Positions 29,855 to 42,000 of a stretch of DNA of 64,000 bases are shown one piece after another. Position 1 is the first letter of the stretch, and every line of letters begins with the position of its first letter. The position numbers and the translations under genes were made by a program. Origin of the DNA: Ancylostoma caninum. Its lineage: Eukaryota; Nematoda; Chromadorea; Rhabditida; Ancylostomatidae. The notes under the pieces were generated by a model that was not told the DNA's origin, did no database searches, and saw only the letters and a list, made by a program, of their open reading frames with translations. The stretch is from assembly GCA_037903475.1 (NCBI GenBank), contig JBAJFG010000185.1:372001-436000 (forward strand), written 5' to 3'.

Positions 29855-31084
29855 TTAGGTTGTCGCGAAAGTTTCCCGCCACTCACTTCGAAATCTTACA
29901 TGTTTCCTCAGGATTGTTTTGGATCTTCCTATCCGAAACGTATATAAACGTTGGTCAATGGACTACTTACACCTTTCTTCTCTTGGCTTTCGGTTGGGAT
30001 TATGGCCGAAGAAATCGTCCTAGACTCGAAGCAGTTTCGACTCCTTCTGCTTCACGAATTCAGAAGAAACAGCAGTGTAAGAGATGCGACAAAAAGATAT
30101 GTGATGCGATGGGTCCCTCAACTGTCTCCTACGACACGGCCAAAGTTTGGTTTCGGAAGTTCAAAAATGGCGATTTTGACTTGACGGATAAACCACGATC
30201 TGGTCGACCAGTTGAAGTAGATCAGAAGCGACTCCTACAGCTAATTGAAGAGGATCACCGCCGCGATACCCGTGAACTGGTAGATACTCCATACTCCGGT
30301 GTCATTACAATGCCGTTCACCTGCGCAGCGCTGGAGAGACGTGGAAATACGGCGCATGGATACCTCACGATCTCAGTAGTCGCCAGCTCCAGGTGCGCAG
30401 AGATGCATGCATGAACCTTTTGACTTTTCGAAGAACTTTCACCTGGCTGGACTACTTGGTTACCGGCGATGAGAAGTAGGTCCTCTACGCAAACCACACG
30501 AGAAACCGTCAATGGCTCGGACGCGACGAACCTGGGATCCCAACGCCGCAAACAGAACTACACCCTCAGAAGGTAATGCTCAGTGTTTGGTGGGACTGCA
30601 AAGGAATAATTCACTGGGAACTGTTACCAACAAACTCTACTGTCTCCACCGAAATCTACTGTAGGCAACTGGATTGCGTCGCTGCAGCTCTTCGTGGGAA
30701 ACAAGACAAAGTTTACTTCTTACATGACAACGCTCGTCCACATATTGCGAGAGAGACCCAGCAAAAACTGCAGAGCTTAGGATGGCGTATTCTGGCTCAT
30801 CCACCGTATTCATCAGACCTAGCGCCCACAGACTACCGTCTTTTCTTGTCGTTATCCAATCACCTGAGAGACAGGAAGTTCGACATTTTGGAACAACTCA
30901 AGAAGTGGCTGGCGAGTTTTTCGCATCAAAATCTCAGAATTTCTATGCAAGCGGTTACCGGTTAAATGGCAATATGTTGTAGATAGTAATGGTTCATATG
31001 TACATTAAATATCAGCTGTATTGAATAAAAGAATGAAATTGAAAAAACATCGAATAGTGGTGGGAAACTTTCGCGACAACCTAA
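29855..31084 (+). mobile_element. Mariner element nested inside 29422-31541
   Basis: Ends TTAGGTTGTCGCGAAAGTTT and its reverse complement are flanked by TA (29853-29854 and 31085-31086), 1,230 bp. The terminal repeats are nearly identical over 28 bp, so it is younger than the outer copy. It carries a broken transposase. Confidence 0.92.
30002..30982 (+). pseudogene. Broken mariner transposase in the nested element
   Basis: ATG 30002 opens MAEEIVLDSKQFRLLLLHEF. The frame shifts near 30090, then continues KKICDAMGPSTVSYDTAKVW and GDFDLTDKPRSGRPVE. It is broken again near 30260-30420, and the conserved TGDEKW has its Trp codon changed to a stop (about 30478). The second and third catalytic Asp are present in FLHDNARPHIA and APTDYRLF. 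A late frameshift near 30900 precedes FYASGYRLNG and the stop at 30982. Not functional. Confidence 0.88.
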
Positions 31085-31541
31085 TATTATGATAGCATTA
31101 AAGTTCCCTCACTAGCTCATGAACATCACGTCGCGGACTTTCTTCAAACAGCTCCAGGAGGCGCTCACCAACCACCTCGACCGATCGATCAAATCCTAAT
31201 GTATCTCGGGTCGAGATAGCCGTCTTCAAAGCTACGGGACCAAACGTTTACACTGTGGTGAAAGCCACTGAAAAGGTCTATCTTATGACTACATATATAT
31301 TTTTTGCTGCATCGCTTTCGTTACCATGTTTTATGATTTTTCAAAGCAGGAGCGGTTCAACATGCTTCCAGTCAATGACGATTTTTTAGTCCATAACCGT
31401 GACAGAATGCGGAGGGAAATTTGGTATGAAAAGAGCATTGCCTAGTCTTTGTATATGTTTTGGATGGAAAGTCCCTGAACAACTGCGAAACGATATGCGT
31501 GAAGAGGAAGAGGGTGGCGGGAAACTTTTCTGACAACCTAA

Positions 31542-33465
31542 TAAAAGAATTTATCCGCCGGCTCCCTAGAAAAATGGAAAAATAACTTTGATCGGCTAGA
31601 TGCTTAAAATGACACACCGTGCGACGAAAGAAATTATCTATTGTAATACGAATTTTCGTGCTTGTACAAAAAACATGGGCTACTGCGAAAATGTATAAGA
31701 TAATGGCCGTTTTGGAGGTGCGCATTCCAAGATGAGTAACTCAGCTCAAACCTGACTTTTCGCTTAGCCATAAAAAACATCATGATCAGCAGTCCCTGCA
31801 GATTCTTGCGATACAGTGGAACTTACGTAAAGAAGAAAACTTAATTCAGAGAAGTCAACGGGGTGCGAAAGGTCAACTTTCAGTACACATTGATTCACAT
31901 AAGTTTTCTAGAGGAAAGTGGATTCACTGCGCGTTCAAAAAGACCTTTTTTTATCAAGGTCTGGCCAACACAATGTTCCAAGGAGAGGTTCACTCGAAGA
32001 GATTTTTCTTGGTAGGATGTAAACCTGTGTGGATTTCCCTAGCCCGCCATTGGATATACATACACTTCTGTGGCTCACCAAAACCGAGGCATTTTCAACT
32101 GAATCCTGAAGCCGGCCCAAAATGGTAACAGGCGAGGCATTAAGTAAATCCCACTATTGGCCTGACCTAGCTAGTGTCGTGCTCCTTGGACAGTATTTCA
32201 TCTATCAGAAAAAGCTACCTTTTTCAGTGATGTCGAGGTTTGCTAAATATAATATATCCAGATCTCCCTCAGCGATACAAACAAAACAAAACTCCATTTT
32301 ATTAAGCAACTAGACGGTGTACCCGCCTTTGCTCGCGTGTTTTACTACCCCGGCTATCTCACACCGCTGAGGACAACTGCTGTTGGCGATAAATTTATTA
32401 AAAATGCCCATGATTCTGGTGTCCAGCATGTGAGCGAAGCTCAACTAACCCTTTTTTTTCACCTTTTTTTCATCGATGCGTGAGCGAAAAATCAGCAAAG
32501 TTACTTCGATGACACTGCATCGATGTACTCGTACAAAATGATTGTTATACTCATACTCAGCGTTTTGAAGAACCCCAGTAGACATGTCCTTCGTCCTCCA
32601 TGCACAGTGTGATTTCGAGCATTTAGCCGATCCAAATTATTTTTTCTAGGGAATCGGCAGCTGCGCCACGTAAATTTGAGTCTCTATACGTGCTTGCAAA
32701 CAAATAAGCATGTAAAACGTGAATATGTGTTTCAGTTTCAAGATTGCATACATTTCCACATGACAAAGATGAAGTGATCTAACATATTAGACTGCTGGAT
32801 ATTTTGTGGGAATCTGCAATCAAGAAAATAGTAATTCTAGGACTGCTGCTCATATAAATAACCTAATCGGCCTTGGAATGTTGAATTACATGGAAATCTT
32901 ATAATTCTTAAGAGTTCCAGTAGGGTTTGTTGAGGTTTTGCTTCTGTAGATACATTCTTACGTCTTCAGTTGCTTATTTGAGATGAAAAGGTTATTCGGC
33001 AGCGTAATCGCAACGTTTCCTTCCAAAACTGTACTAGTCACGAGCATAATAGAACTTTCATTCAACAATAAATAGCCTTTACGAACGGTTCAGAAATGCG
33101 TCAAAACTCGCCAACCTAAGAAAAAGCCTCTCATTCGAGCATGGAAACACGATATGTGCGTTGAGCGTAGCAGTTAGTCAACGAAATAAATAAACCGTCC
33201 ATAATAAGTAGCAGTGGTGATTGCTGTAAGACTCGGTGGGAAACTAAGGCACAATGGAGGTTGTCGATGAGGCAGAGCTGCAGGAGGCGGCTCTTTGACA
33301 TCGAAAGATTTGACTATGGCCTGCGATATGTGTGTGGATGCTCCAACAGAACGAAAGAAATAACAACGAAGTAATATATACAAGCAAAGTCATGAATTAT
33401 GGCAGATGGCCTGTCCGTTGGAAAGCGTCGTCCTATCAACAAGTGGCTGCGGCTGGCAATGTCCG
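31542..33465. other. Intergenic between the nested mariners and the talin stop codon
   Basis: This stretch should include the 3' UTRs of talin (minus) and possibly PFKFB (plus). I found no close polyadenylation signal I trust; a minus-strand AATAAA exists at 32298-32303. One dispersed repeat copy lies at 32310-32400. No other gene is seen. Confidence 0.45.
32310..32400 (+). repeat. Dispersed repeat beginning ACTAG, copy 2
   Basis: ACTAGACGGTGTACCCGCC, CGGCTATCTCACACCGCTGA, CTGCTGTTGGCGATAAATTT match 17214-17305 block by block in the same orientation, at roughly 75 percent identity by eye. Confidence 0.65.
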
Positions 33466-36093
33466 CTACTCTTCCGGCGACACTCCCCTCTCGTATCGCG
33501 CTTTGTTCAGATTCGCAAGACGTTCCCTAGCGTGTACGAGTTCTTTCTCCTTACGAAGGACCTGCTCCTGGGCGTCCATGACCTGCAAACAGGCATCAAA
33601 AGTGACACGTGAGTAATTCTTCGGGAATGATTCGAAGAAAGTGTACGAGTTGCCCACCTGTGCAATACCACTCACTAAACGATCAGAAATGACGATATTA
33701 CGCTCGTCCTCTACGACATTTTGCCGGGCCGAGCTGACCAGACGTTCAGTTGCGGTCTGAAAAAGGTAACAACACTGAGTTATAGATATCCATGGAGTTG
33801 CCTAAGTCCAATTTTGCGTAGCTTTTAGAGCTAATAGGACTCCATCATGTTCTGAGGAAGAACGTCGTTCTGTTAGAGCACAGAAAAGCATGCTACGTAC
33901 CTTTACGGCATGACCGGCAGCTTGAAGTCGTCTCCTTGCCTGACTATCCATGTCAGCCTTCACGTTACAGGCAACCAACAGCTGAGCAGTAGACGCAGCT
34001 ACCTAAAATGGACTGACTTAGAACAACAATTGGCGCACTGAACCTGAACATTTATCAGATACTATCTTCCTCTATTCATTATTTTCTTCAGAGTTCATCT
34101 TGAGGCTTAAACTCGAAATTACATGGATTACGAAGCTACGAAGTCCACCATATAGCCGTTGATACTTCAATCGTTTCCGAGAGAAAGAAATTATCAAGTA
34201 GGACTTTCTTCAAATTACATTGCTATAGGAAAGTGAATGAGGTCCGCGCGTACGCATCGCACCACTTCTTCAGATAAGTTAGAGCAGGGAACATAAGGAC
34301 TGAAAAAAAAATGGTGACGTCAATGAAACTTATGGAAGTGCAGACAATCAGAGTGCTACCCTACATGTGGTACAACGTGTGCTGCGGACCGCGACCACTG
34401 AAGGCTCCCAAGTTTAATTTAGAGCGATATTTCGCGAAATTTTATCTCAGAGCAACGGGTTTTATTGAGGATCTTTGTACAGCTAACATTCGAAACGAAT
34501 AGCCCCTGTTGTATACGAAAACATAAAATTCTGGTAGAAGATCCATTCTGAGAGTTTCGCACGAACAACCAACTGACGATTTGAGTGCTACTTTCTCTAT
34601 GTACATGCTTTTGCGGAAATTTACCTGTTTCGCAGCCGAGATCAGTTTCTCCTCGCTAGCTTGGCCTTGCACGAGGGCATTTGCAGCCTCGCACAGTTGG
34701 TGCACTGCAGCCACGACGAAACGAGCAGCGCTGATCAGACCCTGAATAAGAGTGAGGACTCAGCAGCCTGGTAAACTGTACGACAGATGAAACTCACCTC
34801 AGACCATTGATAATCCTCACTGTGCTGTTGTGGGTGGGAGTCAAGGCGTCCTGAATTGAGGAATTTTACGAAAAACGCGTATTCTTCGAGATGCAAAAGC
34901 TAATTGCAACTGCTTCTCAACAGTTTCCATGAATACTTAACTCCTAATGAAACTGAAATTCAGTTGCACCAATAAGAATCTGGATGTTGGTTAAGAGTGC
35001 GCAATCGTTCCTCATGACTTTCTCATCTGCATTCCGACTTTCATTGGGCCAGTTAGGCATGACTCAGCATTATGTACATGCGCTGGTCAAATCTGCGAAC
35101 GAAAGAATTTATTGCAAGACCAATTCAAAACTTTTGGGCCATGCTCTGCAAGTACTAGTTTGAGATTCTTCATGCCGCTCTTCAAACATCATCTGCTACA
35201 AATAGCTCAATGAGCTGCGTATGGATCAAGTCTTGGATTCAAGAGCGCATGACCAAGCAAAACCAGATTAATTGGCCTTTTTATTTAACAGGTTAATTGA
35301 AAGAAAATTAATTAACAAGTCAATTAATTTTATTCAACTTTCACGGCCTTCGTCTCTCAACATCACGTACTCCATAGCTAAACCAATCACGTTGACCATT
35401 GTTGGTTTGCGTGGCTAATGTTTCATGAATCCTAGTGCCAAATCGCACCGAAATGTGGCTACCAATGCGCTAAGTGTCTGCTCAAGAGATGAATGTATCC
35501 AGTGGGCTGAGAACGTATTGACATGACACCTGCACAGACTAGAGCACTAACGTACTAGCCAATTCACCTTGTGCGATGAGTTCCCGCTGTGCTGATGATG
35601 CCGCTTTCACAAGTGTCTGAACCGCAGCGGTGATCGACTTTGCTGCGCTAAGAATCTGCTCGTCAAACGCTAAATTCTCATCGGTCTTCTGAAAATACGG
35701 CTGCTTTCGATGACAACACATGGAGCGAAAAAATTCGAAGTGGTGAATAGCGAGAGACGGAGGGCCAGTGATGGACTCGCCCGACCTTCGATATGTCTAA
35801 TAGTTCTGGTTGTCACTGAACCCAAGAATACCAGACATATCAAAGTTAAAGCGGCCACTGTGGGTGCGGAGATGGATGTAGGGAGCCAGGGTGGCACTGC
35901 AAGATGGAAGCGAGGCGAGAGAAGGAAAATGAGCAGATGAAGACGGAGAACAGTTGTCGTAACCAACCGTCGGCTGTACACGCGGACGGAGTTCGGCCAG
36001 CTTCACTGCGGCTGCCTCGATGGAGCTGGCTGCGCCCATCAGCTCGTTCTCGGCAATGATGGTGGGATCGGAATGGTCAGCCCACGTGTCTCC
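33466..36093 (-). CDS. tln-1: Talin I/LWEQ actin-binding and dimerisation region
   Basis: Exons 35968-36093, 35578-35698, 34798-34850, 34625-34741, 33901-34002, 33658-33756, 33466-33582. They encode [47 protein letters not shown] joined to [58 protein letters not shown], and a final helix [20 protein letters not shown] ending ERGVSPEE. This is the F-actin-binding bundle followed by the C-terminal dimerisation helix. The 53-nt exon 34798-34850 is the shortest and is fixed by phase on both sides. Confidence 0.96.
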
Positions 36094-39000
36094 CTAGAAA
36101 ACGTACACCTTTTACGCATCGAAAAAAATGACAGTGTGCTACGAAATGGTCGCTGCATGTCTCTTGTTATGCCAATGGCTACGCTCAAGTGTAGAAAGAA
36201 ATTTCTCCACCTTGAGCAGTTCGCTGCATCCGATAAGGTCTTTCACTGCCTTTGCTACTCCCCTCGAGGCATCCAGGAGCAGCTGACGCGAAGACTGATC
36301 AGCATTGCGAGCTAGCACCGTGTGTAAGGCGACCAGCAATCCGCGGACCTGACGAAGGTAAATTTAGAGGACATGAAAACCAGTCCGCGGCAACTGCTGT
36401 CCAACGGTCTGCACCCATGCACCTACCTGGGCAGCAACTTCCCTTCCAGAGTCCAGTGTCCTGTACCTGGCCTCGGCCGAATCTGCGTCAGCCGCCGCTG
36501 CTCGCGACACTATAAGTAGCTCGCTGACAGCAGCTCGTGCCAGATTCGCGGCGGCGATGACGTCACTTTGTTGCAACGTCTGCGCGGCGCCGGCCAGACG
36601 AGTTGTCGCGTCGGTTACGCGTTTAGTGGCGCGTGCTAGGTGTTCCGGAGTGGCACCCGATGGGCCGGAAGTGCCCTCGCCAGTTTCGTGATCGTACGAC
36701 TGTAAAAAACATAGTCTCGAGGCAAATTCCGCATCAAGTCCAACAAAAACAAGTCCAAGAATCCGAAAAATTTGGATAATAATTGCATTAGTGTGCTTAA
36801 ATTAACAATGCTGAGTCTTGAAAGAATGCAAATGTTAAAGATGAGAACGATAAGGCTGCCGGCACAATCCTAAATGAGTATACGACTTTTTTGATTTTTG
36901 TCGCCGCGAGAGACGCGTGCGATTAAGCATAGGGCGGTGACCTCGCGACGGCGTCACCACGGCAAGGATTTGGTGGCGGCACCTTTCTCAATTTTGCCAC
37001 AGCGGCGCCAGTGACGTCGTCCAGCCACATGCGGCGAGGAATAGCCGCTCGTTAACAACTTTGTTACTTAGTTTTATCGCCGTGACGCCGCCGTCGCAGT
37101 AGCAAAAGTCTGAAGGGTCCTCATTGCACCTGACATCGCCGTCGCTTTGCAGCCTTAATTTTCACTAAGTATCGAATGCGGTGGCGCATCCGTTGATGTC
37201 GGACAATCAATACGCATCAAAACTGAAGTTTGTGGGCGACGGCGATGCAGGTTGCCATGCTCTTCGAGAATGCACCTGCAGCCGTGTGGAAATGACATGA
37301 CTGTGAACGTGCTCGAAGTTCAATCCAGAAGAGATCAAATTCATAATGTACATAGGCCAGATGTCAGATGAAGTCAGATGTCAGATGTTTTCGGGGGAGG
37401 ATTGTGAAACTGTCGAGGAGTTATAGAAGTGGAATACGTCTGAAGAATGGCAAAACTCTCCGAACGAACCTTTATCTCGATGCCAATAGCGTCAATGGCC
37501 GCCTCCAAAGCTCTGGTGCCCTGCTGTGTCTTGTCTTCGACCGTCTTAACAATCTTCAGAAGCGAAGTCACATTTGATACCATAGTCTAAAGATATTTTA
37601 CTACTCATCTATCCAAACACGGTCTTCCTTCAACATTAGCAGATGTTTATGCGTCTTGGGGAGACTTACCTTGGCAGCTTCCTTCAGATGACCCATTGCT
37701 GGGTCGTGCAGCGACCTGCCAGACGCATTCTTCGTCGCCTGAATCAAGGCCGACAGCGATGCGGCCACGTCACGGACGGCGTGAATCACAAGCACCTGAA
37801 CATGCAGTGTACTCTTGACGGAACCAACGAACTACCGATGAAATTCTCACCTGAGCCTCAGAATTCGAGGCGGAAAGACTGCCGGCTCCGTTCTTGACGG
37901 CATCGGAGAGGTTGACGATGGTTCTGACAGCGTTCTGGGCTGCAACTGCCAACTGTTCCTGGTTCGAAGCGGCGCCGGCCACGAGCGCCTTGGTGTCCTC
38001 GACAAGCGCCTTCGCTGTCTTGATGATGGCCACTCTGAATCAGTTTCATTACAGGACTTCTTTTTCAAAAAAAAAAAAACGATGTCGATCCAGACCGTAC
38101 GGTTTGTGAAAGTGCCTGCTCTCCACTTTACGGCCATTTTTGGTCATTCGTTTCACTCTTTAAGCTTTCAGAGACAGCTGCTTATGGGTAAGAAAACGGA
38201 AAATTATATACAATTACAGTGTAAAGGGTATGGAAGGAATTTATACAATCCGTCATGTCCTCTGAACTCGTTGCGCGCGCAACTACGGCACAATGATGCC
38301 AACACCTCCCCCCCCCCCCGCTCAATTTTCCGTTAATAATTGGCATCCAGAATACCATGACTGAATGAACGTGGTGGGACTCAGACGATGGATACGTAAA
38401 AAACGTGCAACGAGTTAGAACGTCAAGTAGGTCCCGCCGTAAATCTGCGGCCGCGACGCTACGAAACCGCGCTGCACCCGTCTATTGCTTCGAAAAGGAC
38501 TTTCTGTCAGAGCTTGTTCGGCTCTTTCTACTGCCTGTTCAGCGATTTTAACGTGTCCAAATCTGTAGGTTTCGTGGGGCTACAGTAGGATCTCTGTATG
38601 AAATAGGGCAAAACATAACAACGTAGGCAACCTGCTGAGAATACGTATGCGCTTTCTAGGAAAAGTTGAAGAGCAAAAGGTTTCTTCATTATGAACATGA
38701 GTTTTTCCTCAGAATTTCCGTATTCGCTTTTCTGGGTTCTCAAACTTCATTCGCACACACCCTGTCTGGAATATCCAGAATCCAACTAAAATGGAAGAAC
38801 CTGTGCTCGTTGAAGTCGCGTTGCTCGCCAGTCACGTTCAGACTTCCGCTCGTGGCGAAGAGGATCGTCGTGTCGAGGTCGCCAATGATTCCAGACACGG
38901 TGTTGGCCGCGTTGATACACGCCTGCGTCCCCTTTGAGCCCTCGTGCAGCGACGCCAGCACCTCGTTCACCCGCTCCACGACCACTCGCGAATTGTCCGT

Positions 39001-42000
39001 CAACTCACGATGTGTGCGCTGAAATGAGGTGCTTTCAAGAGAGTATGGTGGTCTCGAACGAGTATGCGCTCGTACCTCATCTGCCGGATGAGCTCGGCGC
39101 TGTCCGGCGACTTTCACGGTGTCGATGCAGGATGTGCCGAGTTTCTGCACCGCCACCTTCAGCTTCTGGGCCAAATTGGGTGACGGCAGCACGGCAACGG
39201 CCTAAAAGTGAAGGTGTATGACACCACTAGGACACCAGTAGACACCAGTAGCAGATACCAGTAGTACAACAGCCACAGAGGCTAAGCTTACCTGTCGAGC
39301 CTCCTCAGCCAGTAAGCGGTACTTCTCGCTCATCGTCAGCGCCATGTTTCCAAGGGACTGTGGTTCCGAGTAAGGCATATCGGTGGCTGTTCGCCTGTAA
39401 CAATGAGAGTTCTGCAAGCTACAGAACCATCCAAAGATTTAATATGCAAACTACAATATATACATTGAACTGGTTTCGGAACAAAAGTTTAAAATGCTGC
39501 TATACTTCGCGTGAATTATAACACCCAGCATCGCTATCGCTCAGGCGACATCGATTTTGATACGTATCGATTACCAGTGGCTCGTGCATCAGTGAGGAGA
39601 TTGTATTCCGTCCCGAATAGATAAGTATCAGAATTTCTCTCGCGATGGCGACAACGAATACTACATAGTCCGATCAAAAACGATGACAGTTTATTTTTGC
39701 CTATGATCTGTATTTCTCGCCTGTCTCTCCTAATACGGCACTATTTCCCACATTCTCTCCTTTTCTGATATCTTCACAACCATGTTCCCCGGTGAAACAC
39801 ACTGTACCCAAAGTGGAGACTAACGACAGCCTTGGAAATCGCTGCTTGGACATTGTACCCAGCTGTTCACTTGAGAAGTACACCACATCGACTTACCTAA
39901 TGTCTTCAAGGTAAGCATTGATTTTAGTCTGAGCATCTGCAAACGAAGCTCCTTGGCTGGCGACGTGCATCATATCGGTGCCAGCAATTGAATGCGAAAT
40001 GGTCTCAACCATGCCTTGTATCACGCCTGGAACCGAGTCATGCAGATCCACGTCAGGGAAAGGAAGAAAAAATGAAAAAATGCGCTTGGCACTTCTAAGT
40101 TCTCACATTACTCACCCTGCTCACTACTGATCGCGCTCACAGTGCTTCTGATGTCGTCGAGCGCGTCCTTCAGTTGAGCAGCGGCTTCGTCCACTCGCGA
40201 GTGTGCTTCAGTCGCCTGAAACATATGATAACACGAGGATGTGAGCGCATTCACCTTCTTCACGGCTTACCTTTGGATTTCCGGCCGAGTCCCTGCACGC
40301 GTACATCATCTGCAGCTCGGCTTCGACTACAGTGCGACACTTGTCGAACAGTTCGGCCTGCTGGCGACTGTCTCGCGCAATCGCTGCAGCTTCACAAGCA
40401 GAAGCCGCAAGTGGCTGCACCATTTCCCAGTGAACTTCGACGCAATGAGGGAGCGCCTCTCCCTTAAAAAAAACGACCATATATACATGTATACAACTAT
40501 GTAACAGGGATCCAAATCCTATCCCTCACCTTACACACGGCTGCTGTTCGCAGTTCGTCCACCTTCTCGGCGAGGCTCTGCGATGTGCAAAGGATCGACT
40601 GGTGGATTCTCTTCTCAGTCGCACTTGAGGATGCCTGACTTTGCGCGCCGCTCAGATCGAGAGAGCTGCGCTCTACGTCCACGATGAGCTGGAAAATGGA
40701 AGCTTGATGATGGACGTGCACCAGCTTTTGCCCTAGACCATTTACAGGTTTTCTGCAGATGAATTGAACGTCCCAGGAAGCCGCTAACTTAGAATAGTCC
40801 AGTATCTAACGCAAAAATCTGTGCCAGATCATGTGAGGATGTTGTACCAATAACCGAAAGAAACGAAAGTTGCCATTGAACAACAGCACTTTTTTGCAGA
40901 AAACTGATTTATTCTTGAGTAGCGGAAGAGCCGTAACTTCCCGAAAACGTCCGTGAATCTTTCTGCTGATACTTCATGAGTTTAGTCACGTAGAATGAAA
41001 CGGTTAGGAAACCATATCTTACTGAACTAACGACAAGCATCTAGACAAGAAGTAGTCAAATGAAGGTTATATTCTGATCTATCCAGATAATAACTATTCA
41101 AGACAAAAATGCTTGCCGAAACACAAGGATGCAACTTGTTTTCCAAACTAAGCAGGTACCTCCTAAGGAAGCATGATAGTCGGGCTTACAAACCTTTCAT
41201 TAAGAAAGGTTCCCTTTGATTGGAAAAATATAATGCCAACCTGTTCCAACTGTCGAATACACTTGTCCATCTCTGCTTGTCCCGGAGCAGCCGCATGAAT
41301 TGCGCTGACCATTCTCTTGATTGATTCACTGACCTAAACAGAGGGGCTTGTTGTAGATCATTCTGAGCCCTCTAACCCACCTCCTTGCTGTTGTCAGCAA
41401 GACGTTGCCAGGTGGGGGCATCCATTGGGGCGACAGCAAGATGTTTCGCAGTGCTAAAACCGCATTCAAATTAACATTGTTATGATGCAGAATCGAAAAA
41501 AGAGCCTATTTTATGTACCCGATCATCTCACAACTGGCGTCGAGCATCTGTCTGGTCGAGGTCAGTACCGGTATTTGGGCGTCACGGCCCGATGGACTGA
41601 TTCGAGCGGGCATGCCAGCGAAGTCCGGATTGTCGACGTAGCTTTCCAGTTGCTCGGTAGCCGCTCGCAGCGTTTGCGCCGCCACTGTGCATGTTTCACG
41701 GGTCTCTGGGCTGAAACAACAGTCAAATTTCACGGTTTTTAAAGTTTTACGTCACAGGGCGTGGGGTACAAGGGCTTCTAGTGAACAGCTCACCTAGGTC
41801 GGCTGTCCAGTTGTTTCACAGCAGTGATCAGCTTGGCAGTGCCCGCTGCGACTTTTCCAGCACAGTTTATGAACTCTTTCTTGACACTGACGTTCTGTGA
41901 CTTCTCCGACGCCTCGCGACACATGTTCGCCAAATTTGAAGTGTGCTTCGCGACAACTGTGGCATCCTGGAGCGGATATACGAATCTGTTTGCTAAATAC

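Larger units (their letters stand above)
29422..31541 (-). mobile_element. Older mariner, split by a later mariner insertion
   Basis: The outer termini TTAGGTTGTTGGAAAAGTTT (29422) and the reverse complement of TTAGGTTGTCAGAAAAGTTT (31541) are flanked by TA. On the minus strand, about 31250-31110 reads VEVVGERLLELFEESPRDVH, aligned to VEVDQKRLLQLIEEDHRRDT in the inner element, so the outer copy was a transposase gene of the same family in the opposite orientation. About 890 bp of it remain around the inner element at 29855-31084. Confidence 0.8.
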
